A stretch of 64,000 bases of DNA from Achromobacter pestifer (GTDB lineage: Bacteria > Pseudomonadota > Gammaproteobacteria > Burkholderiales > Burkholderiaceae_B): contig NZ_CADIJX010000001.1 of NCBI RefSeq assembly GCF_902859625.1, positions 248,001-312,000 on the forward strand, read 5' to 3'. The position numbers and the translations under genes were made by a program. Under the pieces are notes generated by a model that had not been told where the DNA came from, made no database searches, and was given only the letters and a program-made list of their open reading frames with translations. How positions within the stretch are numbered: the first letter of the stretch is position 1; each line of letters begins with the position of its first letter. This document shows, in pieces, positions 8,563 through 16,579 of the stretch.

Positions 8563-10113
8563 CTAGACCCCGGCGGTGCTTCCGGACGCCGGCGCCGCTT
8601 GGGCGTCCTGCGCGCCGTGCTCCAGGTCCAGCCCATAGAAGCGCATGTCCTGGTATTTCACCCAGCGCGACTGCTTCACCACGCGATGGCCGATCCACAG
8701 CGCCAGGAACAGCGGGATGGCCAGATAGGTGGAGATCACCCCGATCCAGTCGATGCGCTCTTCCAGGAACGCCTGGTAGTTCTGCCCCAGCGTCACCACC
8801 AGGCACAGCACGAAGGCCAGCAACGGGCCGAACGGGAACAGGCCGGCCTTGTACGGCAGGTCGGCCGTGTCGTAGCCGTGCTTCACGTAGCCCTGGCGGA
8901 AACGGTAATGGCTGATCGCAATGCTCAGCCAAACAATGAACTCCGTCATGCCGGCAAAATTCAATAGCCAGATATAGACCGCCTTGGGGCTGTACACCAC
9001 GCTGAACAGGCACAGGCAGGCAAGCGCCGTGGTGGCCAGCAGCGCATATAGCGGCACGCCGTTGCGGGTCAATCGCTTGAACATGGCCGGCGCCTGGCCT
9101 TCGGCCGCCATGTTGAACAGCATCCGCGTGGCGGCGTACATGCCCGAGTTGCCGGCCGACAGCACGGACGTCAGGATGACGGCGTTCATGACCGTGGCGG
9201 CCGACAGCAATCCCGCATGCTGGAATACCAGCGTGAAGGGGCTGACGGCAATGTCCTCGACTTCATTGCGCAGCAATTGCGGGTCGGTGTAGGGCACCAG
9301 CAAACCGATGATCAGGATGGCCAGTACGTAGAAGAGCAGGATGCGCCAGAACACGTTGTTGATGGCGCGCGGCACGTTACGGCGGGGGTTTTCGGATTCG
9401 CCCGCGGCCACGCCCACCAGTTCGGTGCCCTGGAAGGAGTAGGCCACCACCATCGCCACGCCGACCCACGTGGCCGCGTTGCCCACGAAAGGCGCGTCGC
9501 CCACTTTCCAATTGACCAGACCCACTTGATCGCCGCTATGGATGATGCCCACCAGCATGCCCAGCCCCACCGCGATGAAGCACAGGACGGCAACCACCTT
9601 GATGATGGCGAACCAGTATTCGGCTTCACCGAAGCTGCGAGCGGAAAAAGCGTTCAACCCGAAGGTCAGCGCCAGGAAGGCGACGCTCCATATCCAGCCC
9701 GGCGTATCTGGCAGCCAGTACGCCATGACCAATTGGGCGGCCACTACATCCACGGCAACCACCGTGGCCCAGCTGATCCAGAAATTCCAGCCCAGGGCAA
9801 AGCCGAAGCCGGGGTCCACATAGCGCGAGGCATAGGTGCAGAACGAGCCGGACACGGGCATGAAGGTGGCCAGTTCGCCCAGGCTGGTCATGATGAAATA
9901 GACCATCAGACCGATCACCAGGTAGACCATCAGTGCGCCGCCCGGACCCGCCTGGGCAATGGCTGCGCCGGATGCGACGAACAGGCCGGTGCCGATGGCT
10001 CCGCCCAGCGCTATCATCGTGAGGTGGCGTGCCTTGAGCACGCGGTGCAGCTGATTCTGGCTCGCTGGCGTAGCGCCCGAGTGGGTGTTCGGGTCGGTTG
10101 TCGGTGTTTGCAT
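8563..10113 (-). CDS. AAT-family amino acid permease, LysP-like
   Basis: A 516-residue inner-membrane amino acid/proton symporter of the APC superfamily with about 12 hydrophobic segments. The first membrane helix has the family motif IALGGAIGTGLFVASG, and the C-terminal part (LPYKAGLFPFGPL, VTLGQNYQAF, WVKYQDMRF) resembles lysine permease LysP. Start chosen at ATG 10113 (MQTPTTDPNTHSG); upstream codons in frame lack permease features. Substrate is probably a basic amino acid, but the family also contains aromatic, GABA and proline carriers, so I do not assign the symbol. Divergent from ypfH across 134 bp. Confidence 0.87.
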   Translation of the reverse strand: MQTPTTDPNTHSGATPASQNQLHRVLKARHLTMIALGGAIGTGLFVASGAAIAQAGPGGALMVYLVIGLMVYFIMTSLGELATFMPVSGSFCTYASRYVDPGFGFALGWNFWISWATVVAVDVVAAQLVMAYWLPDTPGWIWSVAFLALTFGLNAFSARSFGEAEYWFAIIKVVAVLCFIAVGLGMLVGIIHSGDQVGLVNWKVGDAPFVGNAATWVGVAMVVAYSFQGTELVGVAAGESENPRRNVPRAINNVFWRILLFYVLAILIIGLLVPYTDPQLLRNEVEDIAVSPFTLVFQHAGLLSAATVMNAVILTSVLSAGNSGMYAATRMLFNMAAEGQAPAMFKRLTRNGVPLYALLATTALACLCLFSVVYSPKAVYIWLLNFAGMTEFIVWLSIAISHYRFRQGYVKHGYDTADLPYKAGLFPFGPLLAFVLCLVVTLGQNYQAFLEERIDWIGVISTYLAIPLFLALWIGHRVVKQSRWVKYQDMRFYGLDLEHGAQDAQAAPASGSTAGV

Positions 10114-10247
10114 TACAGAGGTAAAAGAGGGCCGTTGCGGCGGTAGTCCGGCTTGTGGCCTGCGGGTCGTCCGCTTTAAGCCGCGCATTTTACAATGCTG
10201 TCATCAGGGCGTAGTCCAACGGCCTTATGCCAGCACGGAGCAGTCTC

Positions 10248-10952
10248 ATGGCATTTTCCAGTTCTCTTGAATTTCTTCCCGATCCTGGCGTCGATGTGCG
10301 CCAGTTGTTCATTCTGTTGCACGGTGTGGGCGGTTCGCCCGACAACCTGCGGCCCATGGCCGAAGCCGTGCGCGCGGCGTTTCCGACGGCGGCGGTGCTG
10401 GTGCCCGAAGGATTCGAATCCTTTGATGGCGGTGAAACGGGGCGACAGTGGTTTTCGGTGCGTGGCGTGACCGAAGAAAACCGCGCCGAGCGCGTGGCCC
10501 GGGCCATGCCTCCCCTGGAAGCCTACGTGCGCCAAGCGCAGGCCCGGTTCGGCTTGCTGCAATCGGACACGGCGCTGGCCGGGTTCTCGCAGGGCGCCAT
10601 CATGGCGTTGGAACTGGTGCAGGCCCACGACGGCATGGCGGGGCGCGTGATCGCCTTTTCCGGCCGGTATGCGCAACTGCCCAAGACCGCGCCCCAATAC
10701 ACCACCATTCATTTGCTGCACGGCGCCGACGACCGGGTGATGAGCGTGACGCACATCCAGGCCGCGCAGGCCCGGCTGGAAGAACTGCATGGCGATTCCA
10801 CCATCGACATCGCCACGCAGGTTGGCCACGAGCTGCACCCCGCGTTGATCCAGCGCGCCATTGTGCGTTTGCAGACCTGCGTGCCGCTGCGCAGCTGGGA
10901 AGCAGCCCTGGGGCTGAACCAGACGCCGCCCGACGGCACCACGGTGCATTGA
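10248..10952 (+). CDS. ypfH: Carboxylesterase YpfH, alpha/beta hydrolase
   Basis: A 234-residue cytoplasmic serine esterase. It shows the oxyanion region ILLHGVGGSPDNL, the nucleophile elbow GFSQGAIMAL, an Asp at LLHGADDRVM and the catalytic His at VGHELHPAL. This is the phospholipase/carboxylesterase (Abhydrolase_2) layout, and the sequence resembles E. coli YpfH. I start at ATG 10248, with GGAG about 9 nt upstream, rather than at the ATG seven codons earlier. Physiological substrate unknown. It lies just upstream of, but is probably not functionally linked to, the IclR regulator. Confidence 0.9.
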   Translation: MAFSSSLEFLPDPGVDVRQLFILLHGVGGSPDNLRPMAEAVRAAFPTAAVLVPEGFESFDGGETGRQWFSVRGVTEENRAERVARAMPPLEAYVRQAQARFGLLQSDTALAGFSQGAIMALELVQAHDGMAGRVIAFSGRYAQLPKTAPQYTTIHLLHGADDRVMSVTHIQAAQARLEELHGDSTIDIATQVGHELHPALIQRAIVRLQTCVPLRSWEAALGLNQTPPDGTTVH

Positions 10953-11001
10953 TGCAAACTTGTTGCCCGCGTTTGCCGATGCCCGTCGTACCGTCCGTCC
11001 G

Positions 11002-11811
11002 ATGAGCACCGCCCGGTCTTCAGTGCCTGCCCCGCCGCGCGTCGTGGACTCGGTCGGCGGCGCGCAGAGCATCTTTCGCGTACTGCGCATTCTGAAATAC
11101 GTGGGGGCGGCGCCCGCGCGCGGTGTCGGCTTGACCGACGTGGTGCGCGATATCGGCCTGACGCCGCCCACCGCGCACCGCATGCTGTCCGCCTTGCTGC
11201 AAGAGGGCTTCCTGTCGTTGAACTCGAAGCTCAAGACGTACAGCCTGGGGCGAGAATCCTATATCTTGGGCTTGGCGGCGGAAAGCCGGCACGGCATCAA
11301 GGCCATCGCCGAATCTGCGGTGCTGCGGTTGGCTGAATTCACCGGTGACACGAGCTTCCTGTCGGTGCGCTCGGGTCACGAGGCCGTTTGCGTGGATCGC
11401 AAGACGGGCGACTTTCCGATCAAGATCCTGACCTTGGAAGTCGGCCACCGCAGGCCGCTGGGCGTGGGCGCGGGCAGCTTGGCGTTGCTGGCCTTTTTGC
11501 CGAACGACGATATTGAACGGGTGCTGGCGCGCTACGACGCCACCACGGCACCGGATTTGCCGTCCACCGATATGCTGCGGGACGACATTGCCGCAGCGCG
11601 CAAGCTGGGCTATGCGTTGAACCCCGGCCGCATCATTCCCGACATGGCGGGCGTGGGGGTGCCGGTGTTCGACCGCGAACAGCATGTGGTCGCCGCGCTG
11701 AGCGTCGCCGCGATCCGATCACGCTTGTCCGGCCCCCGTCTGCAAGAGGTGGTGGTCGCCTTGCAACGCGCCGCGGCTGAACTGTCGGCGGATCTGCTGC
11801 CGCGCACCTGA
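11002..11811 (+). CDS. IclR-family transcriptional regulator
   Basis: A 269-residue IclR-type protein. Residues about 15-75 form the winged helix (QSIFRVLRILKYVG, then GLTPPTAHRMLSALLQEGFLSL), and the C-terminal effector domain contains DRKTGDFPIKILTLEVGHRRPLGVGAGSLALLAF. Start chosen at ATG 11002 (MSTARSS). It is convergent with the SDR gene that ends a four-gene operon, and is the only regulator beside that operon. I infer that it controls it through the palindromes at 16244 and 16379. No copy of that palindrome is seen upstream of its own gene, so autoregulation is not supported. Confidence 0.9.
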   Translation: MSTARSSVPAPPRVVDSVGGAQSIFRVLRILKYVGAAPARGVGLTDVVRDIGLTPPTAHRMLSALLQEGFLSLNSKLKTYSLGRESYILGLAAESRHGIKAIAESAVLRLAEFTGDTSFLSVRSGHEAVCVDRKTGDFPIKILTLEVGHRRPLGVGAGSLALLAFLPNDDIERVLARYDATTAPDLPSTDMLRDDIAAARKLGYALNPGRIIPDMAGVGVPVFDREQHVVAALSVAAIRSRLSGPRLQEVVVALQRAAAELSADLLPRT

Positions 11812-11824
11812 GCGCGCGGCCGGC

Positions 11825-12619
11825 CTAGCGGCCCGCGCAGGCCTTGCCGCCGTCCACCGGCAAGCAGACGCCGGTGATGTACCGGGCTTCGTCGCTGGCC
11901 AGGAACAGGGCGGCGTGGGCGACATCCCACGCATCCCCCATGCGGCCCATCGGACTGGCGGCATTGCGGCGGCGGCGCATCTCTTCCACATCCTCGAACT
12001 GGCCTGCAATCTGCTGGTAGATCAGGGGCGTGTCGATCACGCCGGGCAGCACCGCGTTGACGCGGATATTGTCCGGCGCGTAGCGCACGGCCAGCGAGCG
12101 GGTCAGGTGGTTCAACCCCGCCTTGGCCGCGTAATAGGACGTGTAGGGATAGGTGTTGACCTGAATCGAGGCCAGCGACGAAATGTTGACGATGCTGCCG
12201 CCTCCTTGCGCCAACATGGCGGGCAGCACGTGTTTGCAGGTCAGGAACACGCCGGTCAGGTTGGTGTCGATCACGCGGTGCCAGCTTTCCTCGCTGGCTT
12301 CGATGGGATCGCCCATTTCAGTGATGCCCACGTTGTTGTGCAGCACGTCGATGCGGCCGGCCATCGCCAGCACCTCCTCGACCACGGCCTGGATTTGCGC
12401 GGATTGGGTCACATCGGCGGTCAAGGCCGCGCACAGCCCGCCCTCGGCCTCAATGACGCGCCGCGTTTCCTCGGCGGCCTCTGCCCGCAGATCCACGGCG
12501 AAGACCCGGGCGCCTTCACGCGCGTAAAGCGTGGCTGCCGCTTTGCCGTTGCCCCAACCCGGGCCCGACGATCCCGCGCCAAACACCAGCGCCACCTTGT
12601 CCTTCAAGCGCTGTCCCAT
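11825..12619 (-). CDS. SDR-family NAD(P)-dependent oxidoreductase
   Basis: A 264-residue classical short-chain dehydrogenase. The nucleotide site is a variant glycine-rich loop, VFGAGSSGPGWGNGKA, longer than the usual TGxxxGIG. The catalytic set is present: NNVG, Ser in NISSLAS, and YxxxK in SYYAAKAGLNHL. The C-terminus has the usual PVDGGKA. Last gene of a minus-strand operon behind the Bug protein (1-bp gap). With a TPP enzyme upstream it may act on the aldehyde or hydroxy acid produced there; substrate unknown. Confidence 0.9.
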   Translation of the reverse strand: MGQRLKDKVALVFGAGSSGPGWGNGKAAATLYAREGARVFAVDLRAEAAEETRRVIEAEGGLCAALTADVTQSAQIQAVVEEVLAMAGRIDVLHNNVGITEMGDPIEASEESWHRVIDTNLTGVFLTCKHVLPAMLAQGGGSIVNISSLASIQVNTYPYTSYYAAKAGLNHLTRSLAVRYAPDNIRVNAVLPGVIDTPLIYQQIAGQFEDVEEMRRRRNAASPMGRMGDAWDVAHAALFLASDEARYITGVCLPVDGGKACAGR

Positions 12620-12620
12620 G

Positions 12621-13598
12621 TCATTCCGCCGAAATATGCGCGAAATCGGCGACCTTCTTCCACTTGGCCACGTCGTCCCGGATCATTGCCGCAAAGGCAT
12701 CGGGCTTGTCGGCGACGACATAGGCGCCCACCCCGGCGTACTTGGCCTGCACCGCCGGGTCTGCCAGCGCCTTGCGCGAGGCGTCGTTCAGCTTGGCCAG
12801 TACATCCTTGGGCAGGCCAGCGGGCGCCAGCAGGCCGTTCCACATTTCGGCGTCGTAGTCGGGCAATCCGACTTCGGCGAATGTCGGGATGTCGGGCAGC
12901 TGAGGCAGGCGCGTCTTGGCCGCGACCACAATCGCCCTGACGCTGCCGGACTGGATGTGGGCCATCGACGAGGCCGCCGTGTCCCACAGGATCGGCACCT
13001 GTCCGGCAATGACGTCGTTCAACGCCGGGCCGGTGCCGCGATACGGTACGTGCATCATGTCCAGCCCGGACAAGGATTTGTAGTATTCCATGGCCATGTG
13101 GGTGGCGCCGCCGTTGCCCGACGACGCATACGAATACTTGCCTGGCGCGCTCTTGATCAGCGCGACAAAGGACGCATAGTCCTTGGCCGGGAAGTTCTTG
13201 TTGACGACGATCACGCCCGGCACCCGGATGATCTGCGTCACGGGCGTGAAATCCTTCACGGCATCGTAGGGCAGGTTCTTGTAGACGGCGGGGTTGGTGC
13301 CGTTGGTGCTGGATGTGCCCAGCAGCAGCGTATAGCCGTCGGGCGGGGACGAGGCCACGGCGCGGGAGCCGACCGTGCCACCGGCGCCGCCTCGATTCTC
13401 CACCACCACGGTCTGGCCGATCTGCTTGCCCAGCGCTTCGGCGAAGATGCGGCCCACGACGTCCGACGTGCCGCCGGGCGGGAAGGGCACGATCAGGCGG
13501 ATGGGGCGGTCAGGGTAGGTGCCCTGCGCCGCCGCGGCGCCCGTCAGCGACACGGCCAGGGTGGCGGCCGCCAGCGTAATCCAGGTTCTTCTCTTCAT
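12621..13598 (-). CDS. Bug-family periplasmic solute-binding protein
   Basis: A 325-residue extracytoplasmic binding protein of the tripartite tricarboxylate receptor (TctC/Bug) family. It has a cleavable signal peptide (hydrophobic LAAATLAVSLTGAAAAQG) and then the family opening YPDRPIRLIVPFPPGG, followed by VENRGGAGGTVGS. Such proteins bind carboxylates or related small organic acids. No TctA/TctB membrane subunits are encoded in the window, as is common for Bug genes in Bordetella and Achromobacter, so the transporter partner is elsewhere or the protein acts as a sensor. Second-to-last gene of the IclR-linked operon. Confidence 0.93.
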   Translation of the reverse strand: MKRRTWITLAAATLAVSLTGAAAAQGTYPDRPIRLIVPFPPGGTSDVVGRIFAEALGKQIGQTVVVENRGGAGGTVGSRAVASSPPDGYTLLLGTSSTNGTNPAVYKNLPYDAVKDFTPVTQIIRVPGVIVVNKNFPAKDYASFVALIKSAPGKYSYASSGNGGATHMAMEYYKSLSGLDMMHVPYRGTGPALNDVIAGQVPILWDTAASSMAHIQSGSVRAIVVAAKTRLPQLPDIPTFAEVGLPDYDAEMWNGLLAPAGLPKDVLAKLNDASRKALADPAVQAKYAGVGAYVVADKPDAFAAMIRDDVAKWKKVADFAHISAE

Positions 13599-13667
13599 GG
13601 TGATGGTCTCCTCGCTTCGGTATTGTTGTGCGTCGTGCTGTTTTTGTTATGCCTTTCAGGGCCGGGC

Positions 13668-15401
13668 TCAGGCGATGCGGTCACCCGGCTTGATCTTGGC
13701 CGCGCGGCTGTCCACGCCGGGCAGCATGTACGCCGGGTCACGGGTCACCACGACGTCCAGGATGGTGGGACGGTCCTTGCAGGCGTAGGCGCTGGCCAGC
13801 GCGGCCCGGATGTCGGCCGGATCCTCGACACGGATGCCGTTGCAGCCCAGCGCGCGCGCCACATTGGCGTAGTTGGTCTCCACCAGGTCGGACGATTGGT
13901 AGCTGCCGCTGCCATACATCAGGTGTTGCAAGGCCTTGATGTACCCCGATGCGGCGTTGTTGACGACGACCAGCGTGAATGCCAGGCCCATGCGCACTGC
14001 GGTCTCAAGCTCACCCAGCGACATATTGCAACCCCCGTCGCCGGTCAGGCTGACGACTTGCCGCCCAGGTGCTGCTGCGGCGGCGCCGATGGCGCCCGGG
14101 ATGCCATAGCCGATGGACGCGAAGCCGCGATCCGGCACGAAGCCGCGGCCAGCGCGCTTGGTGTCGAACAACAAACCGCCCCAGTGCGCGGCGAAGCCAC
14201 CGTCGGCCACCAAGATGCCGTCTTCCGGCAGCGTCGCGTTGATTTCATGCATCAGGCGAGCCATGCCGATCGGGCTGTCGGCAGAGGTGAGTTTGGCCTG
14301 CACGGATTCGCGCCAGGCGTGCATGGCCTGTCCGACTTCGTCCACATAGTCCTGGCGATCCGCGCGCTGGGATGTGGGTTGGGCGGCCATGCGTTCGTCC
14401 AGTTCTTCCAGCGTTGCCCGCACGTCGCCCCACAGCCGCAACGCGGGGGTGGTGGTGCGGTCGAATTCCTCGGCCACGATATCCAGATGGATGATGGGCG
14501 TGCCGGCAGTCAGCAGGTCATAGCGTCGAGTGGCGACTTCGCCCAGTTTGCAGCCGACGACGAACAGGCAATCCGCCTTGGCGATCAGATCGTTGGCGAT
14601 GCGGCTGTAGCGGCCGAACAGGCCAGCGTTCAGCGGGTCGCTGCACGCGATGGCGCCTTTTCCGCTCATGGTGTGCGCAACCGGGATGCCGAAGCGGCGC
14701 GCAAAGGCCTCGACGGCGAGGGCGGCGTCGCTGATGTGGACGCCGCCGCCGCACAGCATCAGCGGGCGGGCGGCGCCTGCCAGCATGCTGGCGGCCTGGG
14801 CCAGGTCGTCGGCGGCGGGCCGGCAGCGCAGGGCCGGCGCACGGCGGTAGTTGGCGCTGGAATAAAAGGCATCGGCGTCGAAGACGTGGACCTCATGCGC
14901 GATGTCTTCGGGAACATCCAGCACCACGGGCCCGGGGCGGCCGCTGGTGGCCACCGCGAAGGCGCGGCGCACCAGTTCGGGAATGCGTTCGATTTTTTCC
15001 ACGCGCAGCACATCCTTGACCACCGGCCGCAGCACTTCCAGCTGACGGGCCTCTTGCGTCATGTTCTTCCACGAGTGCATGCGGTGGGAATCGCCCACCA
15101 GCGCAACCAGCGCGGTGCCGGCGTTATAGGCTTCGGCCAGGCCGGTGACCAGATTGGTGGCGCCGGGCCCCAATGTGGCGTCGCACACGCCCGGGCGTCC
15201 GCTGACCTTCGTATAGGCGTCGGCCGCGAACACGGCGCAGCGCTCGTCGTTGATCAGGTTGTGGTTCAGCTTCAAGCGCCGCACGGCGTCATAGAAGGGC
15301 AGCAGTTGAAAGCCGCCCATGCCGAACATCAAGCCGACGTCGTGCGCGGCGAACATGCGGGCGATGGCTTCGCCGCCGGTGATTTCCAGTTTTTCCGACA
15401 T
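13668..15401 (-). CDS. Thiamine pyrophosphate-dependent enzyme, acetolactate synthase-like
   Basis: A 577-residue member of the TPP enzyme superfamily with the three-domain order of acetohydroxyacid synthase, oxalyl-CoA decarboxylase and benzoylformate decarboxylase. The activating Glu is E53 in NDERCAVFAADAY. The C-terminal TPP-binding motif is GDGGCNMSLGELE closing with VVVNN. Substrate-pocket residues differ from housekeeping IlvB as far as I can judge, and no small subunit is adjacent, so a catabolic decarboxylase or ligase is more likely than branched-chain synthesis. 13 bp separate it from the upstream duplicated protein and 69 bp from the Bug gene; probably one transcript. Confidence 0.88.
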   Translation of the reverse strand: MSEKLEITGGEAIARMFAAHDVGLMFGMGGFQLLPFYDAVRRLKLNHNLINDERCAVFAADAYTKVSGRPGVCDATLGPGATNLVTGLAEAYNAGTALVALVGDSHRMHSWKNMTQEARQLEVLRPVVKDVLRVEKIERIPELVRRAFAVATSGRPGPVVLDVPEDIAHEVHVFDADAFYSSANYRRAPALRCRPAADDLAQAASMLAGAARPLMLCGGGVHISDAALAVEAFARRFGIPVAHTMSGKGAIACSDPLNAGLFGRYSRIANDLIAKADCLFVVGCKLGEVATRRYDLLTAGTPIIHLDIVAEEFDRTTTPALRLWGDVRATLEELDERMAAQPTSQRADRQDYVDEVGQAMHAWRESVQAKLTSADSPIGMARLMHEINATLPEDGILVADGGFAAHWGGLLFDTKRAGRGFVPDRGFASIGYGIPGAIGAAAAAPGRQVVSLTGDGGCNMSLGELETAVRMGLAFTLVVVNNAASGYIKALQHLMYGSGSYQSSDLVETNYANVARALGCNGIRVEDPADIRAALASAYACKDRPTILDVVVTRDPAYMLPGVDSRAAKIKPGDRIA

Positions 15402-15414
15402 GCGGGTAGTGCTC

Positions 15415-16248
15415 CTAGTAAGTGCCGCGCCCGTTCAACAGGGCATCGATAAAGGCTTTCAATGGGGTGCCGACGCGGCAGCCGAGTTCTCGGGCGCGGG
15501 CGTTCGCGCAGGAAATGATCCCGTCTTCGTAGCAGGACCGGGCGTCGCCAATGCGTGCGCTATCGGCCGATACGGTCAATGCCGCGATGCCCCTTTGCTG
15601 TAGCAAGGGCAGTCGGCCGATTCCCGCGCTGTCCTTGCCGATGCCGGCATCGTTGAAGGTGATCAGGCGGGGCGATGCCTTCACACCGTCAACCTGCAAG
15701 CCGGCCAGCCGTTCTCCATGCGAAGCCGTGACGGCAATCAAGCCATCGTCCCGCGAGTCCAGCAGCGATACGGAGTCGGCGCCAATCACCCGTGGGGCGC
15801 CGTTGGCGGCGGTTTGAAGGACGACGCGGGATTCCCGCAATGGCGCAGGCAACGCAGGAAGGGGGGAAGAATGAGCCAACCGGGCGGCGGCTTGCGCCAC
15901 CGTCATGCCGGGCCGGCAACCCAGCGCTTGCGCCAGGGCATTGGCGTGGCTGATGACGCCATGGCGGGCCATGTCCGCCCCATCGCCGATTCGGCAACTG
16001 CGGTAGTCGGCCGTTGCCGCGGGCACGCCCCATTGCTGCAAATCTTGCAGGCCGGCGATGCCGGCTTGCTGGCGGCCGACACCGGCGTCGTTCAGCACCA
16101 CGGCGCGAACCTTGCCGCGTGCGGCGCAATAGGCCGCATAACTGCCACCATGCGATCCGGCGATGACCACCCGGCCGGCATCCGCATCGCCCAGCTTGGT
16201 GATGCTGTCGAGCACGCAAGCATCGATAGCGATCGATTGATATTCCAT
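15415..16248 (-). CDS. Unrecognised protein with two tandem homologous halves
   Basis: 277 residues, no signal peptide or membrane segment. I do not recognise the family. The sequence is an internal duplication with a period of about 146 residues: SHG at 32 and 176, NDAGVG/NDAGIG at 53 and 199, RIGD at 86 and 232, GVIS/GIIS at 97 and 243, followed by AN, and LGC at 109 and 255. The repeated His, Asn-Asp and Cys positions suggest two equivalent ligand or active sites. It is the first gene of the operon with the TPP enzyme, Bug protein and SDR, so a role in the same pathway is likely. The start codon lies inside a 13-bp palindrome (16244-16256). Confidence 0.75.
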   Translation of the reverse strand: MEYQSIAIDACVLDSITKLGDADAGRVVIAGSHGGSYAAYCAARGKVRAVVLNDAGVGRQQAGIAGLQDLQQWGVPAATADYRSCRIGDGADMARHGVISHANALAQALGCRPGMTVAQAAARLAHSSPLPALPAPLRESRVVLQTAANGAPRVIGADSVSLLDSRDDGLIAVTASHGERLAGLQVDGVKASPRLITFNDAGIGKDSAGIGRLPLLQQRGIAALTVSADSARIGDARSCYEDGIISCANARARELGCRVGTPLKAFIDALLNGRGTY

Positions 16249-16256
16249 ATTATGGA
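16244..16256. promoter_or_regulatory. Palindrome TCCATA-T-TATGGA, copy 1
   Basis: Perfect 13-bp palindrome covering the start codon of the duplicated protein (ATG 16248-16246, minus strand). An identical copy lies 135 bp further upstream. Candidate operator for the IclR regulator at 11002-11811; the symmetry and size fit IclR sites, but a GntR-type protein could bind similar DNA. Binding here would block translation initiation or early transcription. Confidence 0.6.
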
Positions 16257-16378
16257 TTTGTCTCTATTCTCAAAGCCCTGGTCCGCGCATTTCGACGCAT
16301 CCAGCGGTGTCTTTGTTTGTTCTGATTGATGCTGCCGATTGATTCTACGAGCGCGCATTCACATGCCGCAATGCAATC

Positions 16379-16391
16379 TCCATATTATGGA
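16379..16391. promoter_or_regulatory. Palindrome TCCATA-T-TATGGA, copy 2
   Basis: Same 13 bases as the copy at 16244-16256, centre-to-centre distance 135 bp (about 13 helical turns). Spaced identical operators suggest looping or a promoter between them. Assigned to the local IclR regulator by inference. Confidence 0.6.
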
Positions 16392-16551
16392 AATTGATTT
16401 GCATGGGGGTGGGAAGCATGGGCGTGGGAAGAATGGGCGCGCGCATCCCGCGAGACATCGGGGGATGGGGGAGGGAACGGCAAGGTTGCGCGGAAGGCGC
16501 GGGTGTCGCGGCCCCGCCGCGTGGACGCGCGCGGGGGCCGGAATAGGCAGG

Positions 16552-16570
16552 GGGGGCCGAGCAGGCCCCC
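16552..16570 (-). terminator. GC hairpin just past the outer-membrane factor gene
   Basis: GGGGGCC / GGCCCCC, 7-bp stem with a 5-nt loop, 9 bp beyond the stop at 16580. No T-run follows on the minus strand, so it is a hairpin-only candidate terminator for the efflux operon. Confidence 0.4.
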
Positions 16571-16579
16571 GTCAGGCGC

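Larger units (their letters stand above)
16249..16579. other. 331-bp gene-free region between the catabolic operon and the efflux outer-membrane gene
   Basis: It holds the promoter region of the minus-strand operon beginning at 16248, the second palindrome, a short G-rich imperfect direct repeat (gtgggaagcatgggc then gtgggaagaatgggc near 16410-16440), and the hairpin at 16552. No coding frame with recognisable features was found. Confidence 0.6.

Noticed and set aside
12531..15452. Very long plus-strand open frame (973 codons) opposite the TPP, Bug and SDR genes
   Set aside because: Its translation is low in recognisable motifs, rich in His/Arg/Gly/Gln and lies antisense to three well-supported genes; a GC-skew shadow.
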